Shown one piece after another: positions 36,369 to 46,724 of a DNA stretch of 64,000 bases. Origin of the DNA: Mesorhizobium sp. CA8. GTDB taxonomy: Bacteria; Pseudomonadota; Alphaproteobacteria; Rhizobiales; Rhizobiaceae. Positions within the stretch are counted from its first letter, which is position 1; every line of letters begins with the position of its first letter. Under the pieces are notes generated by a model. That model was given only the letters and a program-made list of their open reading frames with translations, made no database searches and had not been told where the DNA came from. Where the stretch lies: positions 62,001 to 126,000 of the forward strand of contig NZ_JAIUHG010000017.1 of assembly GCF_020164955.1 (NCBI RefSeq), written 5' to 3'. A program made the translations under genes and the position numbers.

Positions 36369-37466
36369 TCACTGGCCGGTGACGATTTTGGTCCAGGTGC
36401 GCGTGATGATGCGCTGTGTCTTGGGATCGTATGGCGCAATCGTATACAGCTTCTTCATCGTCTCTTCGTCCGGATAGACCGAAGGATCTTCCAGGATCGC
36501 CTTATCGACGAATTGCTGCGAGGCTTTGTTGCCGTTGGCGTAGAGCACGTAATTCGACGATTTGGCGATGACTTCGGGCGTCATCATGTAGTTGATGAAT
36601 TCGAGCGCGTCGGCGACATGCGGCGCATCCGCGGGGATCGCCATCTGGTCGAACCACATCTCGGCGCCTTCCTTGGGCACCGAATAGCCGATCTCGACGC
36701 CCTGCTTGGCTTCCACGGCGCGGTTGCGCGCCTGGAAGACGTCGCCCGACCAGCCGATCGCCAGGCAGATGTCACCGTTGGCCAAGGCGTTGATATATTC
36801 GGACGAATGGAACTTGCGGACATAGGGCCGCACCTTCAGCAACGCCTCCTCGGCCTTGGAAATGTCATCGGGCGAGGTGCTGTTGGGGTCGAGGCCGAGA
36901 TATTTAAGCGCCGCCGGAATGACGTCGGTGGGAGAGTCCAGCACATAGACGCCGCAATCCTTCAGCTTGGCCAGCTTGTCCGGATTGAAGAAGACGTCCC
37001 AGCTGTCGATCTTGTCGGTGCCGAGCGCGGCCTGCACCTTCTTGACGTTATAGCCGAGGCCGACCGTGCCCCACATGTAGTTGACCGAATATTCGTTGCC
37101 CGGATCGTATTTGGCGGTACGCTCGGAAATGACGTCCCACATGTTGGAGATGTTGGGCAGCTTTGACTTGTCGAGCTTCTGGAACACGCCTGCCTGGATC
37201 TGGCGCGCCAGGAAGTTGGCGCTCGGCACGACGACGTCATAACCGCTGCCGCCGGCAAGCAGTTTCGTCTCCAGGATCTCGTTGGAATCAAAGGTGTCAT
37301 AAACGACCTTGATGCCCGTCTTCTTGGTGAAGTCGTCGATGATCGAGCTGTCGATATAGTCCGACCAGTTGTAGACGTTGACGACGCGGTCTTCGGCGTG
37401 GCCGCTTATTGTGAAAAGCGTCAGAAATGCCGACGTCGCCGAAAGCCAAAGCGCTTTGCGGATCAT
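36369..37466 (-). CDS. potF: Putrescine-binding periplasmic protein (PotF/PotD type)
   Basis: Solute-binding protein of 365 residues with a cleavable signal peptide (about 1-24, ending SGHA before EDRVVNVYNWSDYID). NVYNWSDYI is the hallmark of polyamine-binding proteins; FDSNEILETKLLAGGSGYDVVVPS and IGWSGDVFQARNRA follow. The ATG at 37466 is preceded by AAGGAG; an in-frame start at 37580 would spoil the signal peptide. First gene of potFGHI. Substrate specificity (putrescine versus spermidine) is inferred from order and similarity. The catabolic partners at 43744-46477 are in the same window. Confidence 0.93.
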   Translation of the reverse strand: MIRKALWLSATSAFLTLFTISGHAEDRVVNVYNWSDYIDSSIIDDFTKKTGIKVVYDTFDSNEILETKLLAGGSGYDVVVPSANFLARQIQAGVFQKLDKSKLPNISNMWDVISERTAKYDPGNEYSVNYMWGTVGLGYNVKKVQAALGTDKIDSWDVFFNPDKLAKLKDCGVYVLDSPTDVIPAALKYLGLDPNSTSPDDISKAEEALLKVRPYVRKFHSSEYINALANGDICLAIGWSGDVFQARNRAVEAKQGVEIGYSVPKEGAEMWFDQMAIPADAPHVADALEFINYMMTPEVIAKSSNYVLYANGNKASQQFVDKAILEDPSVYPDEETMKKLYTIAPYDPKTQRIITRTWTKIVTGQ

Positions 37467-37804
37467 GGTGTTCTCCTTTGGTGAGTGTTCCCTTGCCGGC
37501 TCGTCGCGATATGGCGGGGCGGCTTTGGTTTGAGGGTATTGAGCTTTCTGGAGAGCGACAAGCGTGAACTCTCCACGCAAGGCCCGGTAACGGCATCAGA
37601 GTTCGAGACATTTTGGCCTCCCCGGCGAGGCACCCGGGCGGCGTCAACGGCATTCACCGTGGCGTATTGAGAGCTATGACGATGCAGTCCGGTCCCGAGC
37701 GGGCCGGCGGAGACACTTGGCAAGATACGCCTGTCTTGTTGTTGCCGTAAATGCAGCCTGCCCGCCCGGCAACTGGGTTGTCAATGGGGGAAGGCTGCCT
37801 GTCG
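37467..37804. other. Promoter region of the pot operon
   Basis: This 338-base stretch precedes potF on the minus strand. A possible sigma-70 promoter reads -35 CTTGTC (37557-37562), 16-base spacer, -10 AATACC (37535-37540). No gene or repeat is supported; frames across it lack coding character. Confidence 0.35.
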
Positions 37805-38770
37805 TCAATTGGGCGACGGCAGGCCGGTGACGCCGGGACGTGTCGGCCGCGTCTGGCGCTTGAACTCCAGGCCTATATGGATCAGCAGCGCCGTGACCAC
37901 GACCGTGCCACCGATGATGGTGCGCATCGACGGCACTTCGGAATGGACAAGCCAGACCCAGATCGGCCCAAGGATCGGCTCGAAAGTGCCGAGCAGCGCC
38001 GCGATCGCCGCCGGCACCAGCCGCGCGCCCATGGCGAAAAAGGCGAGGCCGACGCCAAGGTTGATGACGCCAAAGGCGAAGAGGAAGCCCATATCCCGCG
38101 CCGAGACCGCGAATGCCGAGGCCTGGGAAGCGGCGAACGCACTGGCAAGCAGCGCGCCGAGACAGGTGGCCGGCACCATGCGCACATGGGCAAAGCGCCG
38201 GGTGATCACGGTCGCCAGCGAAAACATCACCGCGATCAGCAGCGCTAGGCCATCGCCGATCGGCGAGACGGCGCCGCCCAGGGATTCGGAGACCATGATG
38301 GCGACGCCGACGATGACGGCGGCAATCGCGATCCAGGTGGCCAGAGCGACCCGTTCGCGAAACAGCAACCAGGCAAGGAGGGCCGCAAGCAGCGGCACGC
38401 CGGCCTGCATCAGGAGGATGTTGGCGACCGTCGTGTAGGCAAGCGCCACCACGAAGCTGGTCGAGGCGGTGGCGAAGCAGAAGGCGACGCCGAGGCCGGG
38501 CAGGCCCATGTGCCGAAAGAGGTTCAAGGTGCCGCGCCAACCGTCGCGCCAAACCATGAATGCGATGAGAAAGGCCACGGCCCATAGCGAACGCCAGAAC
38601 ACCACGGTCCAGCTGTCGCCGATATGGATGAAACGGGCGATGGTGCCGCCGAAACTCCACATCAGCGCCGAAAGGAAGACCAGGAGCATCCCGATCCGCT
38701 CCTCGCGCGGAGAGACGGCCGGCAAGGCGGTGGAGGACGGGGCGACGGGGGACGGGGCGGTATTGGTCAT
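37805..38770 (-). CDS. EamA-family (DMT superfamily) transporter
   Basis: Inner-membrane protein of 321 residues with about ten hydrophobic segments in two EamA repeats (about 25-155 and 170-300). FLSALMWSFGGTIARFI opens the first and LFAFGVINLGVGLAFFAMGARL falls in the second. The family exports amino acids, metabolites or drugs; the substrate cannot be read. The N-terminal 24 residues are Ala/Pro/Thr-rich. It is upstream of potF on the same strand but separated by 338 bases, so it is likely independent. Confidence 0.85.
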   Translation of the reverse strand: MTNTAPSPVAPSSTALPAVSPREERIGMLLVFLSALMWSFGGTIARFIHIGDSWTVVFWRSLWAVAFLIAFMVWRDGWRGTLNLFRHMGLPGLGVAFCFATASTSFVVALAYTTVANILLMQAGVPLLAALLAWLLFRERVALATWIAIAAVIVGVAIMVSESLGGAVSPIGDGLALLIAVMFSLATVITRRFAHVRMVPATCLGALLASAFAASQASAFAVSARDMGFLFAFGVINLGVGLAFFAMGARLVPAAIAALLGTFEPILGPIWVWLVHSEVPSMRTIIGGTVVVTALLIHIGLEFKRQTRPTRPGVTGLPSPN

Positions 38771-38907
38771 GGCGGATGACTGTCAGCGACTTGCGTTCGA
38801 CACGATGCACCAAGGACGACAAAGAACTGCGTCTCAATCGCGTAGCGCAAAGGCGTAAAACCGGCGTGATCCAACGTCCGGCGAAGCTTGGCGCACATAA
38901 GGCGCTG

Positions 38908-40350
38908 TCATCCCTGGAAATCGAAGGCGCTGAGACCCGTCACCATCTCGTCGAGCCCGAGCGGGCGCGTCACCGGCGGCTCGGCGCGCGCGAGACAGCC
39001 GACCCGCTCGCAAAGCCTGCAGGCGGGGCCTACCGGCGTGGCGGAGCCTTGCCCGGATTTGCCGGTGGCTCCGACCGGCAGCGCCGCGCCATAGACGATC
39101 TCGTCGCGGAAGCCGATGTCGCAGCCGAGCAGGAGCGCGGTGCGACGCGGCCGCTCGGAGAAAGCGCCCTGCGGGCCTTCCAGCGTGCGGGCGATGCAAA
39201 GGAACTCGGCACCATCGGGCATTTCCACCGCCTCGACCAGGATTTGACCCGGCTGCGAGAAGGCCGCATGGATGGGAAGCTTGGGGCAGCCGCCCCCGAA
39301 GCGGCTCTGCGGATAGCCCTGGCTGCCGGCTTTGCGGAAGCGGTTGCCGGCATTGTCGACTTCCAGCATGAAGAACGGCACTCCCGACGCACTCTGCCGC
39401 TGCAGCATGGTCAGCCGGTTGGCCGCCTGCTCGAAAGAAACGCCGAAACGGGAACGCAAGACGTCGATATCGTAGCGGGCGCGAAGGGCGGCGGCATGGA
39501 AAGCCTGATAGGGCATCATCAGCGCATGGGCGGCGTAGCGGCCGAGCTCGAAGCGGGCGAGCCGGCGCGCCTCGTCGGTGCCGAGCTTCAGCGCCTGGAT
39601 CTCGCCCGCGATGGCCACCGACATGCGCATGAGGCTCGCCTCCATGGCGACTTCGCGCAGCTGGTCGAAAGGCGACAGCCGCTCGGACAGGAACAGACGC
39701 TGCGAATGGCGGTCATAACGGCGGCGCCAGTTGGGCATGGTGGCGACCGGCAAGACCTTGACGACGATGCCGTGCTCACGCCTCAGCCAGGCCTTCAGCG
39801 CGCCGGACAGGTCGTCGCCGGGCTCGAGGACCGATGTGAAAGCCTCCGCCTCCTCCTCCAGAGAAGCGAAGTGGTTCGGCCGGCGCTCGAACACTTCGTG
39901 GACTTCGTCGGCAGGCAGGCGCGCGCCGGACAGCGCGGTTGCCCTGCCCTCCTTGGCCAGAAGCTGGTTGAGATCGGACAAGCGCTCGGCCTGCTCGCGA
40001 TAGGCGCGAAAGAGCTTCACCATCGCCGCCGAAGCATTCGGCGCCGTCTCGGCAAGGTCGATCAGTTCCTGATCGCCGGGCAGCTCGCCAGCAAGAAGCG
40101 GATCGCTGAAGGCCTCGCGCAATGCCGCGATCGAGCCTTTTGTCTCACCCTGCAGTTCGTGCGGATCGACCTTGTAGACGGAGGCAAGCTTGAGGATGAG
40201 CTGCACCGTCAGCGGTCGCTGGTTGCGCTCGATCAGGTTGAGATAGGAAGGCGAGATGCCCAGCCCTTCGGCCATCGCCGTCTGGGTCAGGCTCCTGGCG
40301 TTGCGCAGCCGGCGCAGCCGCGGCCCGGCGAAGATCTTCTGGTCGGCCAT
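38908..40350 (-). CDS. ScfR/RamB-type XRE-family regulator
   Basis: Transcription regulator of 480 residues: an N-terminal Cro/C1 HTH (about 8-62, LRRLRNARSLTQTAMAEGLGISPSYL), an IrrE/ImmA-like middle (FDQLREVAMEASLMRMSVAIAGE) and a C-terminal short-chain acyl-CoA sensing domain with Cys clusters (CRLCERVGCLARAEPP). Family members such as RamB and PccR sense acyl-CoA status and control glyoxylate or propionyl-CoA genes. It diverges from isocitrate lyase, its probable target. The family start MADQKIF at 40350 is used; in-frame starts at 40359 and 40368 are possible. Repeated TGACAA-ATTTACAT elements lie between the genes. Confidence 0.88.
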   Translation of the reverse strand: MADQKIFAGPRLRRLRNARSLTQTAMAEGLGISPSYLNLIERNQRPLTVQLILKLASVYKVDPHELQGETKGSIAALREAFSDPLLAGELPGDQELIDLAETAPNASAAMVKLFRAYREQAERLSDLNQLLAKEGRATALSGARLPADEVHEVFERRPNHFASLEEEAEAFTSVLEPGDDLSGALKAWLRREHGIVVKVLPVATMPNWRRRYDRHSQRLFLSERLSPFDQLREVAMEASLMRMSVAIAGEIQALKLGTDEARRLARFELGRYAAHALMMPYQAFHAAALRARYDIDVLRSRFGVSFEQAANRLTMLQRQSASGVPFFMLEVDNAGNRFRKAGSQGYPQSRFGGGCPKLPIHAAFSQPGQILVEAVEMPDGAEFLCIARTLEGPQGAFSERPRRTALLLGCDIGFRDEIVYGAALPVGATGKSGQGSATPVGPACRLCERVGCLARAEPPVTRPLGLDEMVTGLSAFDFQG

Positions 40351-40362
40351 CGCTGCCATCCT

Positions 40363-40433
40363 TGACAAGAATTTACATTAACATCGAGTCCGGCGCTCGC
40401 TTCGCCGCTTTTACAATCGTGACAAATTTACAT
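40363..40433. promoter_or_regulatory. Direct repeats in the ScfR-aceA divergent promoter
   Basis: TGACAAGAATTTACAT (40363-40378) and TGACAAATTTACAT (40420-40433) are near-identical direct repeats, and an inverted ATGTAAA follows at 40517-40523. The first lies just upstream of the ScfR-type ribosome site, fitting autoregulation; the second sits between the two genes. Binding by the ScfR-type regulator is inference; RamB- and PccR-type sites are reported as TTTGCAAA-like, which differs. Confidence 0.5.
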
Positions 40434-40602
40434 AGCTGACTTGTCAATGGCAACACAGATTTTCCTTTATTTTCCGTGGCATCTTGCGGTTTTTCTAGGT
40501 TACCTTTCGCGCTGCAATGTAAAGGATGTCATACGCAGGCGTCGCAGAACATGCTTTTGCGATGCAGCGCTGACGCAGTTCCCAAACGATCCGGAGTGAC
40601 CA

Positions 40603-41892
<1,290 letters not shown>

Positions 41893-41946
41893 CGGATAAC
41901 AACCAGAGGAAACGCCCGCAGGGCATCTACATCGAGGAGAAGAGCG

Positions 41947-42189
41947 ATGGCATCGATAAGCCGCGTGAAGGAAAGGGCAGAAGAGCAATCGAGCGCGATG
42001 AGCGTCGACCAGCAGGCGACGATCCGCATGCTCGCCAACGATCTGCACAGGCTCAACCAGTCGGTCATGAAGGCAGTCGAGGCCGGCGTCTCGGTGGAGT
42101 TGGTGCGTTCGGCGAGGCACCATGGCGGCGACGGCAACTGGGGAGATCTTTTGATCCCGGTGATCGTTACCCAGCAGAGTCATACTTGA
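41947..42189 (+). CDS. Small conserved protein downstream of aceA (80 aa)
   Basis: Soluble 80-residue protein starting MASISRVKERAEEQSS at ATG 41947 with GAGGAGA upstream. The core RMLANDLHRLNQSVMKAVEAGVSVELVR is predicted helical and is followed by RHHGGDGNWGDLLIPVIV. Similar short proteins accompany isocitrate lyase in rhizobia as far as I recall, but the function is unknown. It lies 54 bases after aceA and before the shared terminator, so it is co-transcribed. It may modulate the lyase or act in the same carbon response; that is speculation. Confidence 0.75.
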   Translation: MASISRVKERAEEQSSAMSVDQQATIRMLANDLHRLNQSVMKAVEAGVSVELVRSARHHGGDGNWGDLLIPVIVTQQSHT

Positions 42190-42208
42190 CGTAACGTCAG
42201 TAGTTTCG

Positions 42209-42257
42209 GCGATAGTCTCCCGCGCGCTATACGTTGGGGAGACTATCGCATTTTTTC
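42209..42257 (+). terminator. Rho-independent terminator of the aceA unit
   Basis: Thirteen-base stem (GCGATAGTCTCCC with its complement) around a 14-base loop, followed by ATTTTTTC. It lies 20 bases past the small-gene stop. Confidence 0.9.
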
Positions 42258-42414
42258 GATTTGCGTTCGTCGCCAAGAGGTAGGACTTGCGCTGAATTCC
42301 GGAATTTCTTGCTATATTTTCGACCTCTACCGTTTCAGCTTGACACCGGCCGCGATCTCACCCAATTGTGCCTCAGGTTTCAACCCTGCATTGAACCAGA
42401 GTGCCTGCCCGCCG

Positions 42415-42864
42415 ATGTGTCCCGCCGACAGTGACGACCATTCCGAAAAACATCCGAAACCGGCAGCCCGGGCCGGCGCGATCGCGGCGAATTTTTCCAA
42501 GGTGCTCGTCGTCGGAAAATCGTCGATCAACCGGGTGGTGGTATCCAAAATCGTCGAGAAATCGGGACTGAAACCGATCTCGGAAACGCCCGAAACCGCC
42601 GAGAAGACGCTCACCGGCCAGTTGCCCTGCGCCGTCATCCTGGACGGCGGGCCAGACAACAAGGATTGCGACCGGCTGATGTCGGCAATCGACGCGCTGC
42701 GGCGCGCCTCCGGCAAGCCGTTGCCGGCGGTGATCCTACTTTCAACCAGGAATGGCACGCCGGAGAGCCTTGGCCTGTCGAGCGTGGTCGATGCGGTGGT
42801 CGCCAAGCCGATCACGCCCGAGAGGCTGCAACCGGTGGTCGATCGCCTGGTCGGGCGCGGCTAA
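42415..42864 (+). CDS. Receiver-like protein with a lost acidic pocket
   Basis: Single-domain protein of 149 residues. Residues about 25-145 follow a CheY-like pattern: KVLVVGKSSINRVVV as strand 1, CAVILDGG as strand 3, PAVILLST as strand 4 and DAVVAKPITPERL around the conserved Lys-Pro. The paired acidic residues expected after strand 1 are replaced by GKSS, although an Asp remains at the usual phospho-site position (ILDGG). So metal binding, and probably classical phosphorylation, are impaired. ATG 42415 is taken; a TTG at 42340 would extend it. A possible promoter (TTGCGC, TATATT) lies at 42287-42318. It follows the aceA terminator and is transcribed independently. Confidence 0.75.
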   Translation: MCPADSDDHSEKHPKPAARAGAIAANFSKVLVVGKSSINRVVVSKIVEKSGLKPISETPETAEKTLTGQLPCAVILDGGPDNKDCDRLMSAIDALRRASGKPLPAVILLSTRNGTPESLGLSSVVDAVVAKPITPERLQPVVDRLVGRG

Positions 42865-42876
42865 GGCGGCGGCTCG

Positions 42877-43617
42877 CTAAATTCGGTCAAACGCCGAGGC
42901 GATGCGTTCGATCAGCGCCGGCAGTTCGCTCAAGTCGGCGATCTGGCGGAAACGCGGCGCCGCGACAGGCGCCTCGGCATGCTCGGCCGCCCAGGTCAAT
43001 TCATGCGGGACATAGATGCCCCAGGCGCCAGCATCGATGGCAGGGATGACATCCGACTTCAATGAGTTGCCGACCATCATGCTCTTTTGCGGTCCGTCGC
43101 CATGGCGGCTGAAGATGCGGGCATAGGTAGCGGCGCTCTTGTCGCTGACGATCTCGACGGCGTTGAAAAGCTCGCCCAATCCCGATTGCGCCAGCTTGCG
43201 CTCCTGGTCCATGAGGTCACCCTTGGTGATCAGCACCAGGCGATAGCTGCCGGCGAGCTTCTCGACCGTCTCACGCGCATGCGGCAGCGGCTCGATCGGA
43301 TGGCTGAGCATGTCGCGCCCGACCGTCAGGATTTCCGCGATGGTCGAGGCCGGAACACGGCCTTCGGTAACCTCGATCGCCGTCTCGATCATCGAGAGCG
43401 TGAAGCTCTTGATGCCGAATCCGTAGATACCGAGATTGCGCTTTGCAGCTTCAAGCAGGTTCGCGGAAATCCGGCTTGCGTCGCCGTGCTCGGTAAGCAT
43501 GGCGATAAAGCGCTGTTCGGTCATGCGGAAGAACTGCTCGTTCTGCCACAGCGTGTCGTCGGCATCGAAGCCTATCGTCGTCAGGTGAGAGGCGGGCATA
43601 TGCGAACCGTTCTTCAT
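42877..43617 (-). CDS. HAD-superfamily hydrolase
   Basis: Soluble phosphatase-like enzyme of 246 residues. HAD motif I is GFDADDTLWQ (nucleophile and acid Asp), motif II is LITKGD (Thr followed by Gly-Asp), motif III involves Lys in SDKSAATY, and motif IV is MVGNSLKSDVIPA. A helical cap sits between motif I and II (about 30-110). The substrate is unknown. The ATG at 43617 has no clear ribosome site; ATG 43599 (MPASHL) is an equal choice. It is convergent with the receiver-like gene and divergent from the glutamine-synthetase-like gene. Confidence 0.85.
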   Translation of the reverse strand: MKNGSHMPASHLTTIGFDADDTLWQNEQFFRMTEQRFIAMLTEHGDASRISANLLEAAKRNLGIYGFGIKSFTLSMIETAIEVTEGRVPASTIAEILTVGRDMLSHPIEPLPHARETVEKLAGSYRLVLITKGDLMDQERKLAQSGLGELFNAVEIVSDKSAATYARIFSRHGDGPQKSMMVGNSLKSDVIPAIDAGAWGIYVPHELTWAAEHAEAPVAAPRFRQIADLSELPALIERIASAFDRI

Positions 43618-43743
43618 GGACGGCCGGTTTAGCCGTTGTTACGGCCCGCCGCCAGCCTGAAGACGGACGTGCACCTGGCGCCTCCCCTTCCCTTCCGCCG
43701 TGGCGCCCGGCTATAGTTCGAAATCCGCAACACAATCTGGTGA

Positions 43744-45180
43744 ATGATGCCGCCTGAGAAAAAGGAAGTCCGTCCGTCGAGCCGGGGGGGACGCGCCCGC
43801 ACGCCTGCCTTCCTGAAGAACCAACGCGGTGTGAAGAACTGGAAGGAAGCCAGCGCCTGGCTCGAATGGCGCGGCATCGAGGACATCGAGTGCATCACGC
43901 CTGACCAGGCGGGCGTCGCCCGCGGCAAGATGATGCCGTCGAAGAAATTCACCTCCAACACCTCGCTGGCGCTGCCTTCGGCCGTCTTCATGACGACGAT
44001 CTCCGGCGGCTATCCCGAGGACGGCAACGGCTTCCACTATCCCGAGGATGACGGCGACCTGAAGCTTCTGCCCGACCTCTCGACGCTCACTGTCGTGCCC
44101 TGGGAAGAAGACCCGACGGCAGCAGTGATCTGCGATCTCGTTCACCAGGACGGCCGCTCGGTCGAGTTCACGCCGCGCAACGTGCTGAAGCGCGTGCTTG
44201 CGGCCTATGACGAGCGCGGGCTGAAGCCGGTGGTGGCGCCCGAAATAGAATTCTATCTGGTGCGCAAGAACCCCGATCCGGACTATCCGCTGACACCGCC
44301 CGTCGGCCGTTCGGGTCGGCCGATCGGCGGCGGCGCCGGCTATTCGATCGCCGGCGTCAACGAGTTCGACGAACTGATCGACGACATCTACCACTTCTCG
44401 GAACGGCAGGGCCTGGAGATCGACACGCTGATCCATGAGGAGGGTGCCGGCCAGCTCGAGATCAATCTGCGCCACGGCAATCCGATCGAACTCGCCGACC
44501 AGGTCTTCATGTTCAAGCGCACCATCCGCGAGGCGGCGCTTAAGCACGAGATCTACGCCACCTTCATGGCCAAGCCGATCCAGGGGCAGCCGGGCTCGGC
44601 CATGCACATCCACCAGTCGGTGATTGACAAGAAGACCGGCAAAAACATCTTCTCGGCCGAGGACGGCTCCGAGACCGACGCGTTCTTTCACTTTATCGGC
44701 GGCATGCAGAAGCACGTGCCGAACGCGCTGGTGATGTTCGCGCCCTACGTCAATTCCTACCGCCGGCTGACGCAGCAGGCCTCGGCCCCGGTCAACAACA
44801 AATGGGGCTATGACAACCGCACCACCGCCTTCCGCGTGCCGCGCTCGGATCCGGCGGCGCGACGCGTCGAAAACCGCATCCCCTCCTCCGACGCCAATCC
44901 CTACCTGGCGCTGGCGGCGTCACTTGCCTGCGGGCTGGTCGGCATAAACAACAAGATCAAGGCGGAACCGCCGGTCCTGACGACCGCCAATGCGGATGAA
45001 ATCGACCTGCCGCGCGGCCTTCTGGAGGCCGTCGGCCTGTTCGAGGACGACAAGGAGCTCGGCGCCATCCTCGGCAAATCCTTCGCCGCCACCTATACCG
45101 CGATCAAGCGCGCCGAGTTCGAGACCTTCATGGAAGTGATCAGCCCGTGGGAGCGGGAGTATCTCTTGTTGAACGTATAG
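43744..45180 (+). CDS. puuA: Glutamine synthetase family, probable gamma-glutamylputrescine synthetase
   Basis: ATP-dependent ligase of 478 residues related to GlnA. Catalytic features: beta-grasp N-terminus (ECITPDQAGVARGKMMPSKKF), PEIEFYLV, GSAMHIHQS (ATP site) and NRIPSSDANPYLALA near the C-terminus. No adenylylation Tyr loop of GlnA is evident. The next gene, ten bases downstream, is an FAD oxidase of the PuuB type, so the pair likely performs the first two steps of the Puu putrescine pathway, fed by the Pot importer in this window. ATGs at 43744 and 43747 are both possible. Other amines as substrate cannot be excluded. Confidence 0.85.
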   Translation: MMPPEKKEVRPSSRGGRARTPAFLKNQRGVKNWKEASAWLEWRGIEDIECITPDQAGVARGKMMPSKKFTSNTSLALPSAVFMTTISGGYPEDGNGFHYPEDDGDLKLLPDLSTLTVVPWEEDPTAAVICDLVHQDGRSVEFTPRNVLKRVLAAYDERGLKPVVAPEIEFYLVRKNPDPDYPLTPPVGRSGRPIGGGAGYSIAGVNEFDELIDDIYHFSERQGLEIDTLIHEEGAGQLEINLRHGNPIELADQVFMFKRTIREAALKHEIYATFMAKPIQGQPGSAMHIHQSVIDKKTGKNIFSAEDGSETDAFFHFIGGMQKHVPNALVMFAPYVNSYRRLTQQASAPVNNKWGYDNRTTAFRVPRSDPAARRVENRIPSSDANPYLALAASLACGLVGINNKIKAEPPVLTTANADEIDLPRGLLEAVGLFEDDKELGAILGKSFAATYTAIKRAEFETFMEVISPWEREYLLLNV

Positions 45181-45190
45181 GGCACTGATC

Positions 45191-46477
45191 ATGCCCTACC
45201 AATCCCCCATCTCTCCCGGCCGCTCGTGGTACGAGGATACGGCCGGGCCTCGGCCCGAATACCCTTCGCTAGATGGTGATCGCCAATGTGACGTCGTCAT
45301 TATTGGCGGCGGCTTCACTGGCTTGTCGGCAGCCGCGCACTTGGCGAAGACAGGCGCAAATGTCGTCCTCATCGAAGCCCATCGCCTCGGCGACGGCGCG
45401 TCGGGGCGCAATGGCGGCCAGCTCGGTACCGGGCAGCGGGCCTGGGCGGAAGAATTGGAGGCCGAGTACGGTCTCTCCCGCGCCAAAGCGCTGTTCGACA
45501 TGGCCGAAGAAGCCAAGGCGCATCTGTTCGACTTCGCCGCCGCCAATGCCATCGAGATCGACTATATGCCGGGTCAGCTTTCGGTCGCGCACAAACGGCG
45601 CTACGTCGACGACTACAGGCGACACGCCGAGGTCATGGCGAGCCGCTTCGGCTATCCACATATTAGCTTCATGGACGCAGCGGAGACGGCGGAACGGCTG
45701 GGCTCGACGCGCTATTTCGGCGGCACCCGCGACACCGGCACGGGCCACATACACCCGCTGAAGCTGGTGATCGGCACGGCGAAAGTGGCGGCGGCCGCCG
45801 GCGCGCATCTCTTCGAGCAGACGCCCTCCACCGGCATCGTGTCCAATGGCGGCAAGGTGACGGTCAACACGCCCAGAGGCACGATCACGGCCGACAAATG
45901 CTTGATCGGGGTCAATGCCTATGGCGGCAATCTGGAGCCGGTGAGCGCGGCGCACATCATGCCCATCGGCTCCTTCATCGGCGCGACCGTGCCGCTCGGC
46001 GCGGCCCCCAAGGTGCTGCCGGGCGGCGAGTCGGTCGACGATTCCCGCTTCGTGGTGCGCTATTTCCGCAAGTCGAAAGAGGGGCGGCTCCTGTTCGGCG
46101 GCCGCGAGGTCTACGCCGTCAACGATCCGAAGGACATCCATATCCACATCCGCAGGCAGATCGCCGAGCTCTACCCGGACCTGAAGGATGTCGAGATCAC
46201 GCATGGCTGGGGCGGCTATGTCGGCATCACGGTGCCGAGAAAGCCGTTCGTGCGCGAGGTGATGCCGAAGGTGATTTCGATAGGCGGCTATTCCGGCCAC
46301 GGCGTCATCTTGTCGAACTTCTTCGGTAAGCTCTATGCCGAGACCGTTGCCGGCAATCGCGACCGGCTGAAACTGATCGAGGATCTGAAAATCCCCGCCT
46401 TCCCCGGCGGCCGCCGATTTCGTGCGCCGCTCTTGTTTCTTGCGCTCAACTGGTTCGCGTTGCGTGACAGGATTTGA
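45191..46477 (+). CDS. puuB: FAD-dependent oxidoreductase, probable gamma-glutamylputrescine oxidase
   Basis: DAO-fold oxidase of 428 residues. The N-terminal dinucleotide motif is VIIGGGFTGLSAAAHL, followed by GDGASGRNGGQLGTGQR (FAD contact typical of PuuB/OrdL), and the C-terminus has ISIGGYSGHGVILS. It would oxidise gamma-glutamylputrescine to the aldehyde with H2O2 release. Ten-base spacing from the synthetase gene marks an operon. PuuC and PuuD homologues are not seen here. Similar oxidases act on glycine or sarcosine, so specificity rests on the neighbour. Confidence 0.87.
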   Translation: MPYQSPISPGRSWYEDTAGPRPEYPSLDGDRQCDVVIIGGGFTGLSAAAHLAKTGANVVLIEAHRLGDGASGRNGGQLGTGQRAWAEELEAEYGLSRAKALFDMAEEAKAHLFDFAAANAIEIDYMPGQLSVAHKRRYVDDYRRHAEVMASRFGYPHISFMDAAETAERLGSTRYFGGTRDTGTGHIHPLKLVIGTAKVAAAAGAHLFEQTPSTGIVSNGGKVTVNTPRGTITADKCLIGVNAYGGNLEPVSAAHIMPIGSFIGATVPLGAAPKVLPGGESVDDSRFVVRYFRKSKEGRLLFGGREVYAVNDPKDIHIHIRRQIAELYPDLKDVEITHGWGGYVGITVPRKPFVREVMPKVISIGGYSGHGVILSNFFGKLYAETVAGNRDRLKLIEDLKIPAFPGGRRFRAPLLFLALNWFALRDRI

Positions 46478-46724
46478 AGCTGGCTGCCCAGCCTAAGCCT
46501 CGATTCGAGGCCGGCGGCTTCCATGCGGCAGGTTGTGGAAGCCTTAACAGTCACGCAGAATTTCGCAATTTGGCTCACTCATGCCATAATCAGCAGTAAA
46601 AGGTGCAATCATGGGCGAAAATTCGGGGATTTAGCGGGCGTTGCCCGCAGTGATTTAGGGACCGATGCCGATCCTTACGGCAATGATCGATAGAACGTCG
46701 GCCCGCTTGTTGGAGGTGGTTTGA

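Noticed and set aside
38776..40365. Plus-strand open frame of 529 codons
   Set aside because: Antisense to the ScfR-type regulator, which shows a clear HTH and family start on the minus strand.
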